A DNA stretch of 64,000 nt from Arthrospira sp. PCC 9108 (GTDB lineage: Bacteria > Cyanobacteriota > Cyanobacteriia > Cyanobacteriales > Microcoleaceae). Below the pieces are notes generated by a model that saw nothing but the letters and a program-made list of their open reading frames with translations, had not been told where the DNA came from and did not search any database. The position numbers were made by a program, and so were the translations under genes. Positions 27,805 through 36,233 of this stretch are shown here, in pieces (position 1 is the stretch's first letter; each line of letters begins with the position of its first letter). Location: positions 4,092,501 to 4,156,500 of the forward strand of contig CP066886.1 of the NCBI GenBank assembly GCA_016745315.1. The letters are read 5' to 3'.

Positions 27805-28038
27805 ATGACTCCTAAAAAAATTCTAGGGCTGATAGTATTCGCCCTAATTGTTACCTTTATTACCTCTGCTGATGGTTTTACCTTCCTACCCGACCCAGTG
27901 CGGGGCGCTAGTAAAACCAGCCGCGAATTTTTAATTGGGCTGGTTCCCGACTGGCTAACCCCCCATAATTTCAACGAAGAACGGGAAAGGGATGTCGAAC
28001 AGTTACAGAATACAACGCCAGAAAATAGCGGTAATTAA
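27805..28038 (+). CDS. Small membrane-anchored or secreted protein
   Basis: A 77-residue protein with a hydrophobic N-terminus (residues about 5-22, LGLIVFALIVTFITSADG) that could be a signal peptide or anchor, then a polar tail rich in Glu, Asn and Arg. It is convergent with ilvC. The function is unknown; the signal-like start and ordinary codon use favour a real gene. Confidence 0.55.
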   Translation: MTPKKILGLIVFALIVTFITSADGFTFLPDPVRGASKTSREFLIGLVPDWLTPHNFNEERERDVEQLQNTTPENSGN

Positions 28039-28090
28039 GGCAAAAAGTCAGCCTATAAGTTTACCGGGCTACTCTCTCCCCGTGGCTATC

Positions 28091-29089
28091 TTAGGCTTTC
28101 TTTTTCAGCCAGCTAAACATCGCCCGCAGGTCATGACCAACTTCCTCGATAGGATGTTCGGCTTCCTGGCGGCGCATGGCGGTAAACCCGGCTTTACCAG
28201 ATTGATTTTCTAACACAAACTCCCGCGCAAACTGACCTGTTTGGATCTCTTTGAGGATCTTACGCATTTCTGCGCGGGTAGCATCTGTAATTACACGGGG
28301 GCCGCGAGTATAATCTCCATATTCGGCCGTATTGGAGATACTATCGCGCATTTGAGCCAAACCACCCTCAACCACTAAATCTACAATCAGTTTGACTTCG
28401 TGGAGGCATTCAAAATAGGCTAATTCCGGCTGATATCCGGCCTCTACAAGGGTCTCAAATCCAGCTTTAATAAGGGCACTTAAACCACCACAGAGAACCG
28501 CCTGCTCGCCAAATAGGTCGGTTTCTGTCTCTTCCCGGAATGTGGTTTCCAAGATGCCACCACGAGTGCCACCAATACCTTTAGCATAGGCCATAGCGCG
28601 ATCGCGTGCTTGTCCTGACGCATCCTGATAAACCGCAAACAGACAAGGAACCCCCTGTCCTTCTTGATATGTACGGCGCACCAGGTGTCCAGGACCTTTG
28701 GGCGCTACCATGATCACGTCTACATTCTCTGGGGGGACAACTTGACCAAAATGGATATTAAACCCGTGGGCAAATGCTAGGGTTTTGCCTTCGCTGAGAT
28801 TGGGTTCGATTTCGTTTTTGTAGACGGTTTTCTGCACTTCATCCGGTAGGAGGATCATAATTAGATCGGCAATTTTAGCCGCTTCATCTACCGGATAAAC
28901 TGTTAAGCCGGCATCTTTGGCTTTAGTGGCTGACTTACTCCCTGGATATAGCCCGACGATGACGTTCATGCCACTATCTTTAAGGTTCAGGGCATGGGCA
29001 TGGCCTTGGGAGCCATAGCCGACAATTGCAATGGTTTTACCTGCCAATAGATCTAGGTTGGCATCGGCATCGTAGTACATACGGGCCAT
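28091..29089 (-). CDS. ilvC: Ketol-acid reductoisomerase (class I)
   Basis: A 332-residue protein of class I length. It converts acetolactate to dihydroxy-isovalerate in valine, leucine and isoleucine synthesis, using NADPH and Mg2+. The nucleotide-binding motif GYGSQGHAHALNLKDSG (about 25-41) and the metal-site segments (ETDLFGEQAVLCGG, with the first Asp and Glu ligands, and YFECLHEVKLIVDL) are clear. It is a single gene with about 370 bp of leader before it. Confidence 0.97.
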   Translation of the reverse strand: MARMYYDADANLDLLAGKTIAIVGYGSQGHAHALNLKDSGMNVIVGLYPGSKSATKAKDAGLTVYPVDEAAKIADLIMILLPDEVQKTVYKNEIEPNLSEGKTLAFAHGFNIHFGQVVPPENVDVIMVAPKGPGHLVRRTYQEGQGVPCLFAVYQDASGQARDRAMAYAKGIGGTRGGILETTFREETETDLFGEQAVLCGGLSALIKAGFETLVEAGYQPELAYFECLHEVKLIVDLVVEGGLAQMRDSISNTAEYGDYTRGPRVITDATRAEMRKILKEIQTGQFAREFVLENQSGKAGFTAMRRQEAEHPIEEVGHDLRAMFSWLKKKA

Positions 29090-29462
29090 AATCCGGGTTC
29101 TCCTTCCTATTCAAGTTGTGTGTTAAGGGGTACTTGCAAAACTTAAATCATATCATGGGTAGAGACCTAGTGGCATATATGATCCTGGTCACGATTTTCG
29201 GTAATTGCTACTCAAATCGGGCACATGATAGCTTCGACCGAGTTTTGTAAATATCTTTTAAATATCGTTGCCAATATTGTTACAAAATCTCAACTGGGCG
29301 ATCGCCTAAAAGTCTTGTCAACACTGACTTGGGGTTTTTTAGGCTCAAATTTTGGCCGGGATTTGTTATTAAGTCTTGTGTCAGGGTCCTGCTGTGACGG
29401 GAAATTTGAGTTTCAATTAGAACTATAACCAACCTAATGTGATGTCAATGGCATAGCGTGAT
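29090..29462. other. Non-coding gap upstream of ilvC
   Basis: 373 bp between divergent ilvC and a small unknown gene. A 67-codon ORF inside it (29225-29428) has no ribosome binding site and no protein-like pattern, and I do not accept it. The region must contain the ilvC promoter; no riboswitch or leader-peptide structure was recognised. Confidence 0.4.
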
Positions 29463-29747
29463 ATGAAACAACCTTCACAGTTAACACGGCTGATTTGGGA
29501 TTTCTATCGAGAAAACGAAGCCGAATTGCAACAGCTTAGACCCTTGGGACAGTGTAAAGTCTATAGGCGGTGGGGTGTTTTGCATATTCAGTGCATGAAC
29601 CAGGACATCGCAGACGCTGTAAAATCCTCCCCATCGCTAATTCAGGAACCTGTTGTTCTGATGCGACTGGCTCATCAAATTAAAATATCGGTTAAGAATA
29701 CAACGGTGGCTGTGTTTGATGTTAATTGGGACACCATCATCGCCTAG
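29463..29747 (+). CDS. Conserved-looking hypothetical protein
   Basis: A 94-residue soluble protein (MKQPSQLTRLIWDFYRENEA... IKISVKNTTVAVFDVNWDT). A mixed alpha/beta pattern and a clean terminator after it support a real gene. No motif is recognised. It stands between ilvC and the TPR gene with no operon partner. Confidence 0.65.
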   Translation: MKQPSQLTRLIWDFYRENEAELQQLRPLGQCKVYRRWGVLHIQCMNQDIADAVKSSPSLIQEPVVLMRLAHQIKISVKNTTVAVFDVNWDTIIA

Positions 29748-29771
29748 AACCTTTTGGTACGTCATAGTCTG

Positions 29772-29806
29772 GTCCCTACGGTCGTCGGATTGTAGGGACT
29801 TTGTTA
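29772..29806 (+). terminator. Rho-independent terminator
   Basis: GTCCCTAC (29772-29779) and GTAGGGAC (29792-29799) form a perfect 8-bp stem followed by TTTGTTAT. It lies 25 bp after the small hypothetical gene. Confidence 0.75.
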
Positions 29807-29886
29807 TATTCACAATTTTTTCTCAAATTTCCCGGAGTGCTTCATCTCCGACAGGAATAGGAAAAAGTAGATGCACCCTGATGGTT

Positions 29887-29917
29887 TTCCCCCGGCTTCG
29901 GCTGGGGGATTTTTTTG
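29887..29917 (+). terminator. Second strong hairpin with T run
   Basis: CCCCCGGC-TTCG-GCTGGGGG followed by a run of seven T after one A. The UUCG tetraloop makes it very stable. It lies about 115 bp after the preceding hairpin, so a short transcript might lie between the two. Confidence 0.75.
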
Positions 29918-30013
29918 CCCAATACTGGACAATTACAAATTTTAAGACGATCGCCACCTTAACCGAGCGATCGCCTTCATCAACATCTCAACTTATTAAC
30001 AGCTTTCCATCTA

Positions 30014-31923
30014 TTAAGCCGGAACAGGTGAGAAACCATTATTATCACCTATCGATTGAGAACTATTAGCCGCTTTTTTGCCATTGCGTAACTCTTTTTG
30101 AATCGAAATAGCTTTTCCTAAAGAAGCGATCGCCTCCTGATATTTTTTCAGTCGGGATAATAAAGCGCCCCTGTGTCGCCAACTTTCCGCATGATCTGGC
30201 TTCAAAGCAATCGCCGTATCAAAACAAGCGATCGCATCATCATGTCGTTCCAACTTCTCTAAACAGATTCCCCGTTGACACCAAGCCTGATAAGCATCTG
30301 GCTGTAAAGCAATCACCCGATCCCAATTAGCCAGCGCCTGTTCATACTGTTTTAAAGCCGTTAAAATCTCACCTCGCCCCATCCAAGCCTCATAGCTATC
30401 CGATTTCAGGCTAATCGCCCGATCATAACAAATCACAGCCTCTTCATGACGTGCTAATTTTACTAAAACTCCCCCTGAGAAATCCAAAGTTCTGGCTCCT
30501 TAGAATTCAGAGATATCGCCTGTTCATAGCAAGATAGAGCCTCCGAATATTGATTAATATGACATAAAGCCATCCCTCGATTTGCCCAAATATCAAACTG
30601 ACCTGGATTAATTTGAATCGCCCGATCATAAGATGATATAGCTTCCTGATAGCGTTTTAATTGACTTAAAACATTACCTCGATTATGCCAAGTTTCATAA
30701 TGATTCGCTTCCAGCTTAATCGCCCGATCATAAGACTCTAAAGCCTGCTCATACTTCTGAAATTTACGCAGTAAAGCCCCCCGATTGTGCCAAGCCGCAT
30801 AATCATTAGGCTGAATCTTTAACGCCTGATTATAGGCTGAAAGAGCCTGGGAATAACGTTTTAAACGCACCAAAACATTACCCCGATTATACCAAGCATC
30901 TGACCGCTTAGGCTGAATCTTTAACGTGCGATCATAACACTCCAAAGCCTCAGAATATTGTTTTAGCTGCACCAAAGCATTACCCTTTTGATACCAAGCC
31001 TCATCTAAATCAGGGTTAATTTCCAAAGCCCGATCGCAAGAAGCGATCGCTTGTTTATATTGACGTTCATTAATTAGAGCTTCCCCCTTTTTCAGGAAAT
31101 CATCCGCAATTAAAGGCTGAGAAGTATGCGGATGCTTAGGAGGTAATCGTAATTCATGATTATCATGATTAGATGGAGATTTTGATATCGGCTTAGAGAT
31201 AGGTGGCGCAGAAACTGGTAAGGCTGGCGTATTAACCTGTTCCATCGCCTGATTTTTATAATTTTGCAGCTCCACCATCATCTGTTGTACCTGTCTAAGA
31301 TACTGTAACTTCAGATTTTCTAGTTCTTGAATCGATACCTGGGAAGCCTCAACCTCTTTCCTTAAAAAATGAATAGACTTTTGTGCTACTTTCAACTGCA
31401 TTTCTAAATCTTTAACCAATTTTTTAGACTGATAATGAGATTTTTTTAGTTGTGATTCTAAACCATCCAATTTATCTAATCTTTTGTTAGTTTCACTCAC
31501 CAACTCTCGAATCACTAAGCGCCGCACCAACCAGAAAAACATCAAAGTTAAAGTCGGTGATAAAGTAGAAATTAACAGCAAAGTATTGAGTAATATAATC
31601 GTGTAGCCAAATTCAGAATTAGCTACAGAAGGGCTAACCTGAGCCAGTGACAAAGATGGGGAAGCTGAGGCTATAAATACCACTTCATCTGTTGTTAATG
31701 ATGAATCCTCAGCTAATTCTGGCCGGCTCCAAGTTTCCGGGGTGCCAACAGTGGGAGTCAGTTCAACTTGGCTAATTTCGATATCAATTTTATCAACCAA
31801 ATTTTCCGTATCACCAACCGGATTAGAACCAGATGTTAACTTAGGGGCGGCAGTTGCCGGATTTAGGAATTCGTTAGCTGCAAGCGCAGTCAGAGTCAAC
31901 AGTGTTAGGGTCGATAGCCTCAT
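30014..31923 (-). pseudogene. TPR-repeat membrane protein, frame-broken
   Basis: From ATG 31923 the protein has a signal-like N-terminus (about residues 4-26), a low-complexity stretch, a membrane span (about 107-132), a coiled coil (about 140-225) and then many TPR units of the form YDRALKIQP..AWYNRGNVL. The first frame stops at 30463. The TPRs continue without loss of pattern in another frame to 30014. Adding one C to the C5 run at 30471-30475 (G on the coding strand) joins them as WISQGGVLVKLARHEEA. The restored protein would be about 636 residues with about ten TPRs. It is likely a scaffold at the membrane. Either a frameshift mutation or an undercall explains the break. Confidence 0.7.
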
Positions 31924-32276
31924 GGATATAACTCACTCTTGCTTGATGATTAGGGGGATGGATAACGGATAGCTAAATAGTGACTCCCCCCCGGTTTAAT
32001 ATCCTTTAAACTCAGGGGGAGTGTCTTAGCTAGTTCATAATTACGCCCCAATTTTTGCAGGTCAGGAAATTGATAGTTATAATCTAGGGAGTTGAGGATT
32101 GGTTAAGAGTCAATCCGGTTGAGCAACCATCATCAAAGTTTCTGGTCGCCATAGCATCCCCGACCCCCCAGGAAAAACTATCGATTTGGATTTGATAGCC
32201 ACACCAAAAAAAGCAGGCAAAATACCTGCTTTTTACAGTAAAACATTAGACTAATTGATATCGGGCTTGATATCTC
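31924..32276. other. Non-coding gap with a hairpin
   Basis: 353 bp between the TPR gene and the PTPS gene, both on the minus strand. It holds a long inverted repeat, ACTCCCCC (31983-31990) with GGGGGAGT (32015-32022), whose loop contains a nested GTTTAa/TTTAAAC pair. A terminator lies near its right end. No gene was seen. Confidence 0.5.
32203..32235 (-). terminator. Terminator after the PTPS/QueD gene
   Basis: AAAAAAGCAGG ... CCTGCTTTTT with a short loop, symmetrical, so it can act on both strands. It lies about 40 bp past the stop codon of the minus-strand gene. Confidence 0.75.
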
Positions 32277-33149
32277 TTATGCACCTACTGCTACCGGTTC
32301 TCGATGGCTGGCTAGAGGAGTTTGATGTTCCGATGGTGTGCAGTAGACCTCACAGGAATTGTTAGGGCTTTCAATCAACTTGATTTTATGGAGATTGGCT
32401 CCTAATTCATCAATGGGATTTTGCAGCAATTCACGGATATAAACGGCAATATTTTCAGCGGTTGGTACGACCTTAGCAAAGTAGGGAATATCTTTGTTGA
32501 GGAAAGTATGATCGAAGGGTTCAACCACATAATCATCGATCGCCTTCTGCACAGCCCCTAAATCCGCAATCATACCCGTGCGGGGGTCAATTTGACCACG
32601 AATGGTAACTTCTAGGTGATAATTGTGTCCGTGACCGTGAGGACGGGCGCATTTGCCATAAATTTTCGAGTTATCCTCATCATTCAGGAGAGGGTGAGCT
32701 AGGCGATGAGCCGCGCTAAAGTGGGTGCTGATGGTTAGATATGCTTCCATGGCGTTTCCTTGATAATCTGCCCAAAGTTGGGGGTGTTCAAATAGTTGAA
32801 TGTTGGTTAGGGGTAAATGGGGGGCTAAACGATGCCAAATTAAATAAGCCAGAAATTCAGTTGTGGGTAGGGTGTGCTGAAATTCCGGCCATGCTTCATT
32901 GAGGAATGAAAAATCTAGGGGTTCGGTAACTTCACTCCTAATGGTATGTTTGACGTTCGACAGGTTAAGTACCATGCCATATTCGTCTAGTTCCCCTACC
33001 ATTGAAACATACAGGACATAATTATGGCCGTGACCGGGGGCGCGGGCTGTTTGTCCAAATTTGGCAAAATTTTCGGCTTCGCTTAGTTCTGGCAACCAGT
33101 AACGGTGACTGGCTGAAAACTGGGCGCGACGGGTAATCAGGCATTGCAT
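32277..33149 (-). CDS. Tandem 6-pyruvoyl-tetrahydropterin / 6-carboxytetrahydropterin synthase
   Basis: A 290-residue protein made of two PTPS/QueD domains (about 1-135 and 136-285), about twice the usual length. Both domains keep zinc-binding histidines (FSASHRYWLPEL with GHGHNYVLYV, and FSAAHRLAHPLL with GHGHNYHLEV). Only the second has the catalytic Cys (YGKCARPHGHGHNY); the first has Thr there (FGQTARAPGHGHNY). The family acts on dihydroneopterin triphosphate, giving either tetrahydrobiopterin precursors or queuosine/deazapurine precursors. Which product is made cannot be read from the sequence. Confidence 0.88.
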   Translation of the reverse strand: MQCLITRRAQFSASHRYWLPELSEAENFAKFGQTARAPGHGHNYVLYVSMVGELDEYGMVLNLSNVKHTIRSEVTEPLDFSFLNEAWPEFQHTLPTTEFLAYLIWHRLAPHLPLTNIQLFEHPQLWADYQGNAMEAYLTISTHFSAAHRLAHPLLNDEDNSKIYGKCARPHGHGHNYHLEVTIRGQIDPRTGMIADLGAVQKAIDDYVVEPFDHTFLNKDIPYFAKVVPTAENIAVYIRELLQNPIDELGANLHKIKLIESPNNSCEVYCTPSEHQTPLASHREPVAVGA

Positions 33150-33273
33150 AAATGCAGGTTAATTTTTGCTTGTTAAGTTCTGTTAACTAATGTAGTCGGT
33201 TTCCGAATTTTTTTCAACCTCGATCCCCATGGTATGATGCTCTGCTCAAGAAATTATGGCGATCGCTCTCTGG

Positions 33274-33927
33274 TTAAAGGAATTTATGGATTTGCTCTTG
33301 GGCTTCTTGACGTAAGCGATCGGCAATGCGGAAAAATTCATGGCCAGCGTGTAGATAGGATTCGTCATAGTTCAGCGTAAACATATTTAATTCTTCGATA
33401 CCATCACCAATATGATTCAGACAGTAATAAAGATGCGCCGCCACTCCCGCAATATTCGCCGGGTTGGGAGTCGAGCGAAATCGAGTTTGGGTTTCCGCTA
33501 GGATATCTCTACAGGTTTCAATATAGGCTTGGAAATCTGCCATTAATTCATCATCAAAGGGGTCGCCCGATAAGTTATCGATTTCTTGTTTAAATGGTTG
33601 AAAAATCCGCTCAATATTTTGATTAACAGGCCTATAGACTTCCTGTAACCATTGGTCTAGGTCAAAATCTTTAGACCGCCCTTTGGGCTTCTGTTTACGG
33701 GGTCGGGTTGGGCTGCTTAGGCTCCGGTCATAATTTTCACGTTTTTGGGGATCGCTCAGAACTTCATAGGCTTGATTAATCCGAATAATTATATCGTGAT
33801 TGGCTGTTTCTTCCTGACTGTCTGGATGGAATTTTTTGGCTAATCTCCGATAGGATTTTTTGATATCCGTTTGACTGGAATGGGGTGCAACCTCTAAGAT
33901 TCTATAGTAATCATCAATTTGCATCAT
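33274..33927 (-). CDS. DnaJ-domain protein
   Basis: A 217-residue protein with a J domain at residues about 5-70 (DYYRILEVAPHSSQTDIKKS, then KKFHPDSQEE with the HPD motif that stimulates Hsp70 ATPase). The remainder is helical and has no zinc-finger or Gly/Phe region, so it is a class III J protein. It probably recruits a DnaK to a specific client, unknown here. Confidence 0.88.
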   Translation of the reverse strand: MMQIDDYYRILEVAPHSSQTDIKKSYRRLAKKFHPDSQEETANHDIIIRINQAYEVLSDPQKRENYDRSLSSPTRPRKQKPKGRSKDFDLDQWLQEVYRPVNQNIERIFQPFKQEIDNLSGDPFDDELMADFQAYIETCRDILAETQTRFRSTPNPANIAGVAAHLYYCLNHIGDGIEELNMFTLNYDESYLHAGHEFFRIADRLRQEAQEQIHKFL

Positions 33928-34437
33928 CTTTTAACAGTGATCATGATAGTTTAAAAAATGCTAAAATTCCCTAGTATTTAGCTATGAGATTAAGTGATGC
34001 AGCCCCGTAAATATCTGGTAGCAATCATCATCATTAACGACATTGCCATATTTAAACACCCAGAAATTATTAGATGTCTGAAATATTTTATACATAATAG
34101 CTAAATTTGATCATCTCTGGCCTTCCTTAACGCCACTGGCTCGGCAGGACTGAAGGCTCACTACAGCCATCTGGTTTGGGGTTAGGGGACTCAGTAATGG
34201 TCTCGTATCACCTATATTTATGCTGATGAGCCAAATTATCTGGGTTACTCAAATATTAGTTGCTCCCTGAATCCATCTCTGGTATATCATTTGGTGTTTT
34301 TTGTCAACCCCCTAAAGGGAGGAATATTATCATCTTTTTGCAGATTTTGCTATTAACAACAATCTGTTAAAATTCTAGCGGAGAGTGGAATATATCCCCA
34401 AGACTAAAACTCCCCAATTCGTCAATGAGGACAATAT
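33928..34437. other. Non-coding gap
   Basis: 510 bp between divergent genes, AT-rich at both ends, with a GC-richer middle (about 34120-34200, ...CTGGCTCGGCAGGACTGAAG...) that could be an RNA or a decayed sequence. No ORF, tRNA or repeat array was seen. A GAGG ribosome binding site for the next gene lies at about 34426. Confidence 0.4.
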
Positions 34438-34959
34438 ATGAGTAGACTTCGTAAAATTCTCGCTGGGGCTGGAATTGCTACCGTCGGTGCTATTGGTACT
34501 AAGATGGCGGTAGATTATTTCCGCAATCGCAATAAAGAAGAAGTGGTTGACGAAAGTGAAGGTGATGTCGAGGAAGAAGAACTTCCGGCTGAACAGGTGA
34601 GCTATGCTGTAGTTCAGGATGATTCACTTCAGGAATTCCTTGATGCGGCTTTTGGCGCTCCTGGTCGCTATGTTCCTACCCGTCCTTCTAAGGTTTTCTC
34701 CTATCACGGGGAAGAATATATGGTGGTTTGGACTTATGATAATGATAAGTCGAAAAATCAAATGTTGGCGTTTAAATACACTGATGCAGGACGGAAGATG
34801 ATCGCTAGTGTTGGATACACCAGCGAGAAGACTGATTATAACTTGACTGGTTTGGGTGAAACCGAATTCGCGATCGAGGTTAATGGCGAAAAAATCACTT
34901 CTGGTCAAGGAGAAACAGACGGCACAGATGATGTTGATTTTGTTCCGGTAACCGCCTAG
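34438..34959 (+). CDS. Hypothetical acidic protein with N-terminal anchor
   Basis: A 173-residue protein with a basic then hydrophobic N-terminus (RLRKILAGAGIATVGAIGTK), a very acidic linker (about 33-50, many Glu and Asp) and a beta-rich C-terminal domain (YHGEEYMVVWTYDND...). It is likely anchored in a membrane or exported. The family is not recognised. It is convergent with the pilin-like lipoprotein gene, one base apart. Confidence 0.7.
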   Translation: MSRLRKILAGAGIATVGAIGTKMAVDYFRNRNKEEVVDESEGDVEEEELPAEQVSYAVVQDDSLQEFLDAAFGAPGRYVPTRPSKVFSYHGEEYMVVWTYDNDKSKNQMLAFKYTDAGRKMIASVGYTSEKTDYNLTGLGETEFAIEVNGEKITSGQGETDGTDDVDFVPVTA

Positions 34960-34960
34960 A

Positions 34961-35431
34961 TCAGCGTACTGGAGTAGATCCAGGAGGACATTTTAATCCT
35001 TGACCAGGTACAGGGGTTGAGGATAATAAGGGGGGTATTTTAGATGGTGTGTCTGTTGGGCACAGGTTAGCCATCAAGACCACCCCTCCCTCGTTTTTTC
35101 CTACTGTCATGACACCACTATAACTACGCAGGTCATCGGTTTTGGCTGTGGCTGTTATGAAGACGGTTTGAGCGGTTTCGCCTTCGGTTTTAATGGCGTA
35201 TTGATAACTGTCGGTTTCCAGATTGAGATGACCAGATAGACCCTGAAGGGAATTAGCAAAATAACCTTGATTTTGATAATATGTCTGTTGTCCCAAGGCG
35301 ATCGCCTTCATCATCAAAGGAGCGCGATCGCTACTTCGCAACCCTGGTATATCTTCCAAGACAGACGAAAAATTGACCTGACAACCCGTTAAAACGATAG
35401 GAGCCAAAAATAGCAAATATTTCCACATCAT
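34961..35431 (-). CDS. Type IV pilin-like G/H-family lipoprotein
   Basis: A 156-residue protein. The N-terminus is a lipoprotein signal (YLLFLAPIVLTGCQV, lipobox LTGC). The rest matches the cyanobacterial pilin G/H-like domain: KAIALGQQTYYQNQGYFANS, LNLETDSYQYAI, and a Cys pair near the end (NLCPTDTP and LKCPPGST). Usual members have a prepilin N-terminal helix; here it is replaced by a lipid anchor. It is probably a periplasmic or outer-membrane lipoprotein. The role is unknown. Confidence 0.75.
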   Translation of the reverse strand: MMWKYLLFLAPIVLTGCQVNFSSVLEDIPGLRSSDRAPLMMKAIALGQQTYYQNQGYFANSLQGLSGHLNLETDSYQYAIKTEGETAQTVFITATAKTDDLRSYSGVMTVGKNEGGVVLMANLCPTDTPSKIPPLLSSTPVPGQGLKCPPGSTPVR

Positions 35432-36233
35432 CTCAGTTTCCTTGACTTAACGCGATGCTAGACCTCACTACAAGGCGATCTGGCTTGATTCCTGAAATTA
35501 ATGAGAAATCACAATGGGATCCAAAATGGGTAACCGCAACCTTTGGACAGTCCCGGAGAGGACTATATGAGTATTTACTCATGGGGGCTTAACAGCGATC
35601 GCCACAGCCATAAATAGGTAAACTACCTTCAGGGAAGTGGTAGTGTCCTGGGGGATAATATGCGATCGGAGCTAGGGATTGTCCCAAAAGTGCTAAAACT
35701 TGGCGATCTTAGTTGAGGCTTTGGGTAGGATCAGCACCTATCGTTGGTAACCAGCTAACAGGCTACCATGGGCTGTGTCAACCGAAAACTATCCGATTAT
35801 GATTGATATAGCCGGGGTCTGACGCAGCCTACGCCACCAATATCGCACTAAGCGTGCGATCGCATCAAAGTCCGCCATCAGTTCTGGGGGTAATCTAAAT
35901 GGCTGAATGAGAATGATTAACCATTATACAATAAATGACCTACAATGTACCTTGTACAAGGTAAAAGGTAGATAGAGGCGAGTTTTAAATGCTCTATTGT
36001 GATGATGGTTTGGTGTTTATATATTCCGTAAAATACACTTAAATAATTCCGTATGGCTTGGTTGATTTTGGCGAAATCACTGATAAATAATCCTACTTAA
36101 CCAGGCTAAAATATAGCCAATATTTTGAATGGTTATATATTGATTATATATGACTAATAAATTTTGCCGAATCTGGCGGCTCACACTATCACAAACTAAC
36201 TGTTGATTTATCAATGATTTGTAGGAGGCAAAA
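35432..36233. other. Large non-coding gap with palindromes
   Basis: About 800 bp without an acceptable gene. It contains two perfect short palindromes: ATGAGTATTTACTCAT (35567-35582, TT in the centre) and TACCTTGTACAAGGTA (35948-35963). GGCTAaaataTAGCC (36104-36118) is a weaker one. The right part is very AT-rich and leads to a ribosome binding site, AGGAGG at 36223-36228. These are candidate operators for the next gene. Confidence 0.5.

Noticed and set aside
29225..29428. 67-codon ORF upstream of the small hypothetical gene
   Set aside because: No ribosome binding site, no convincing domain or membrane pattern, and it lies in the probable ilvC promoter region.
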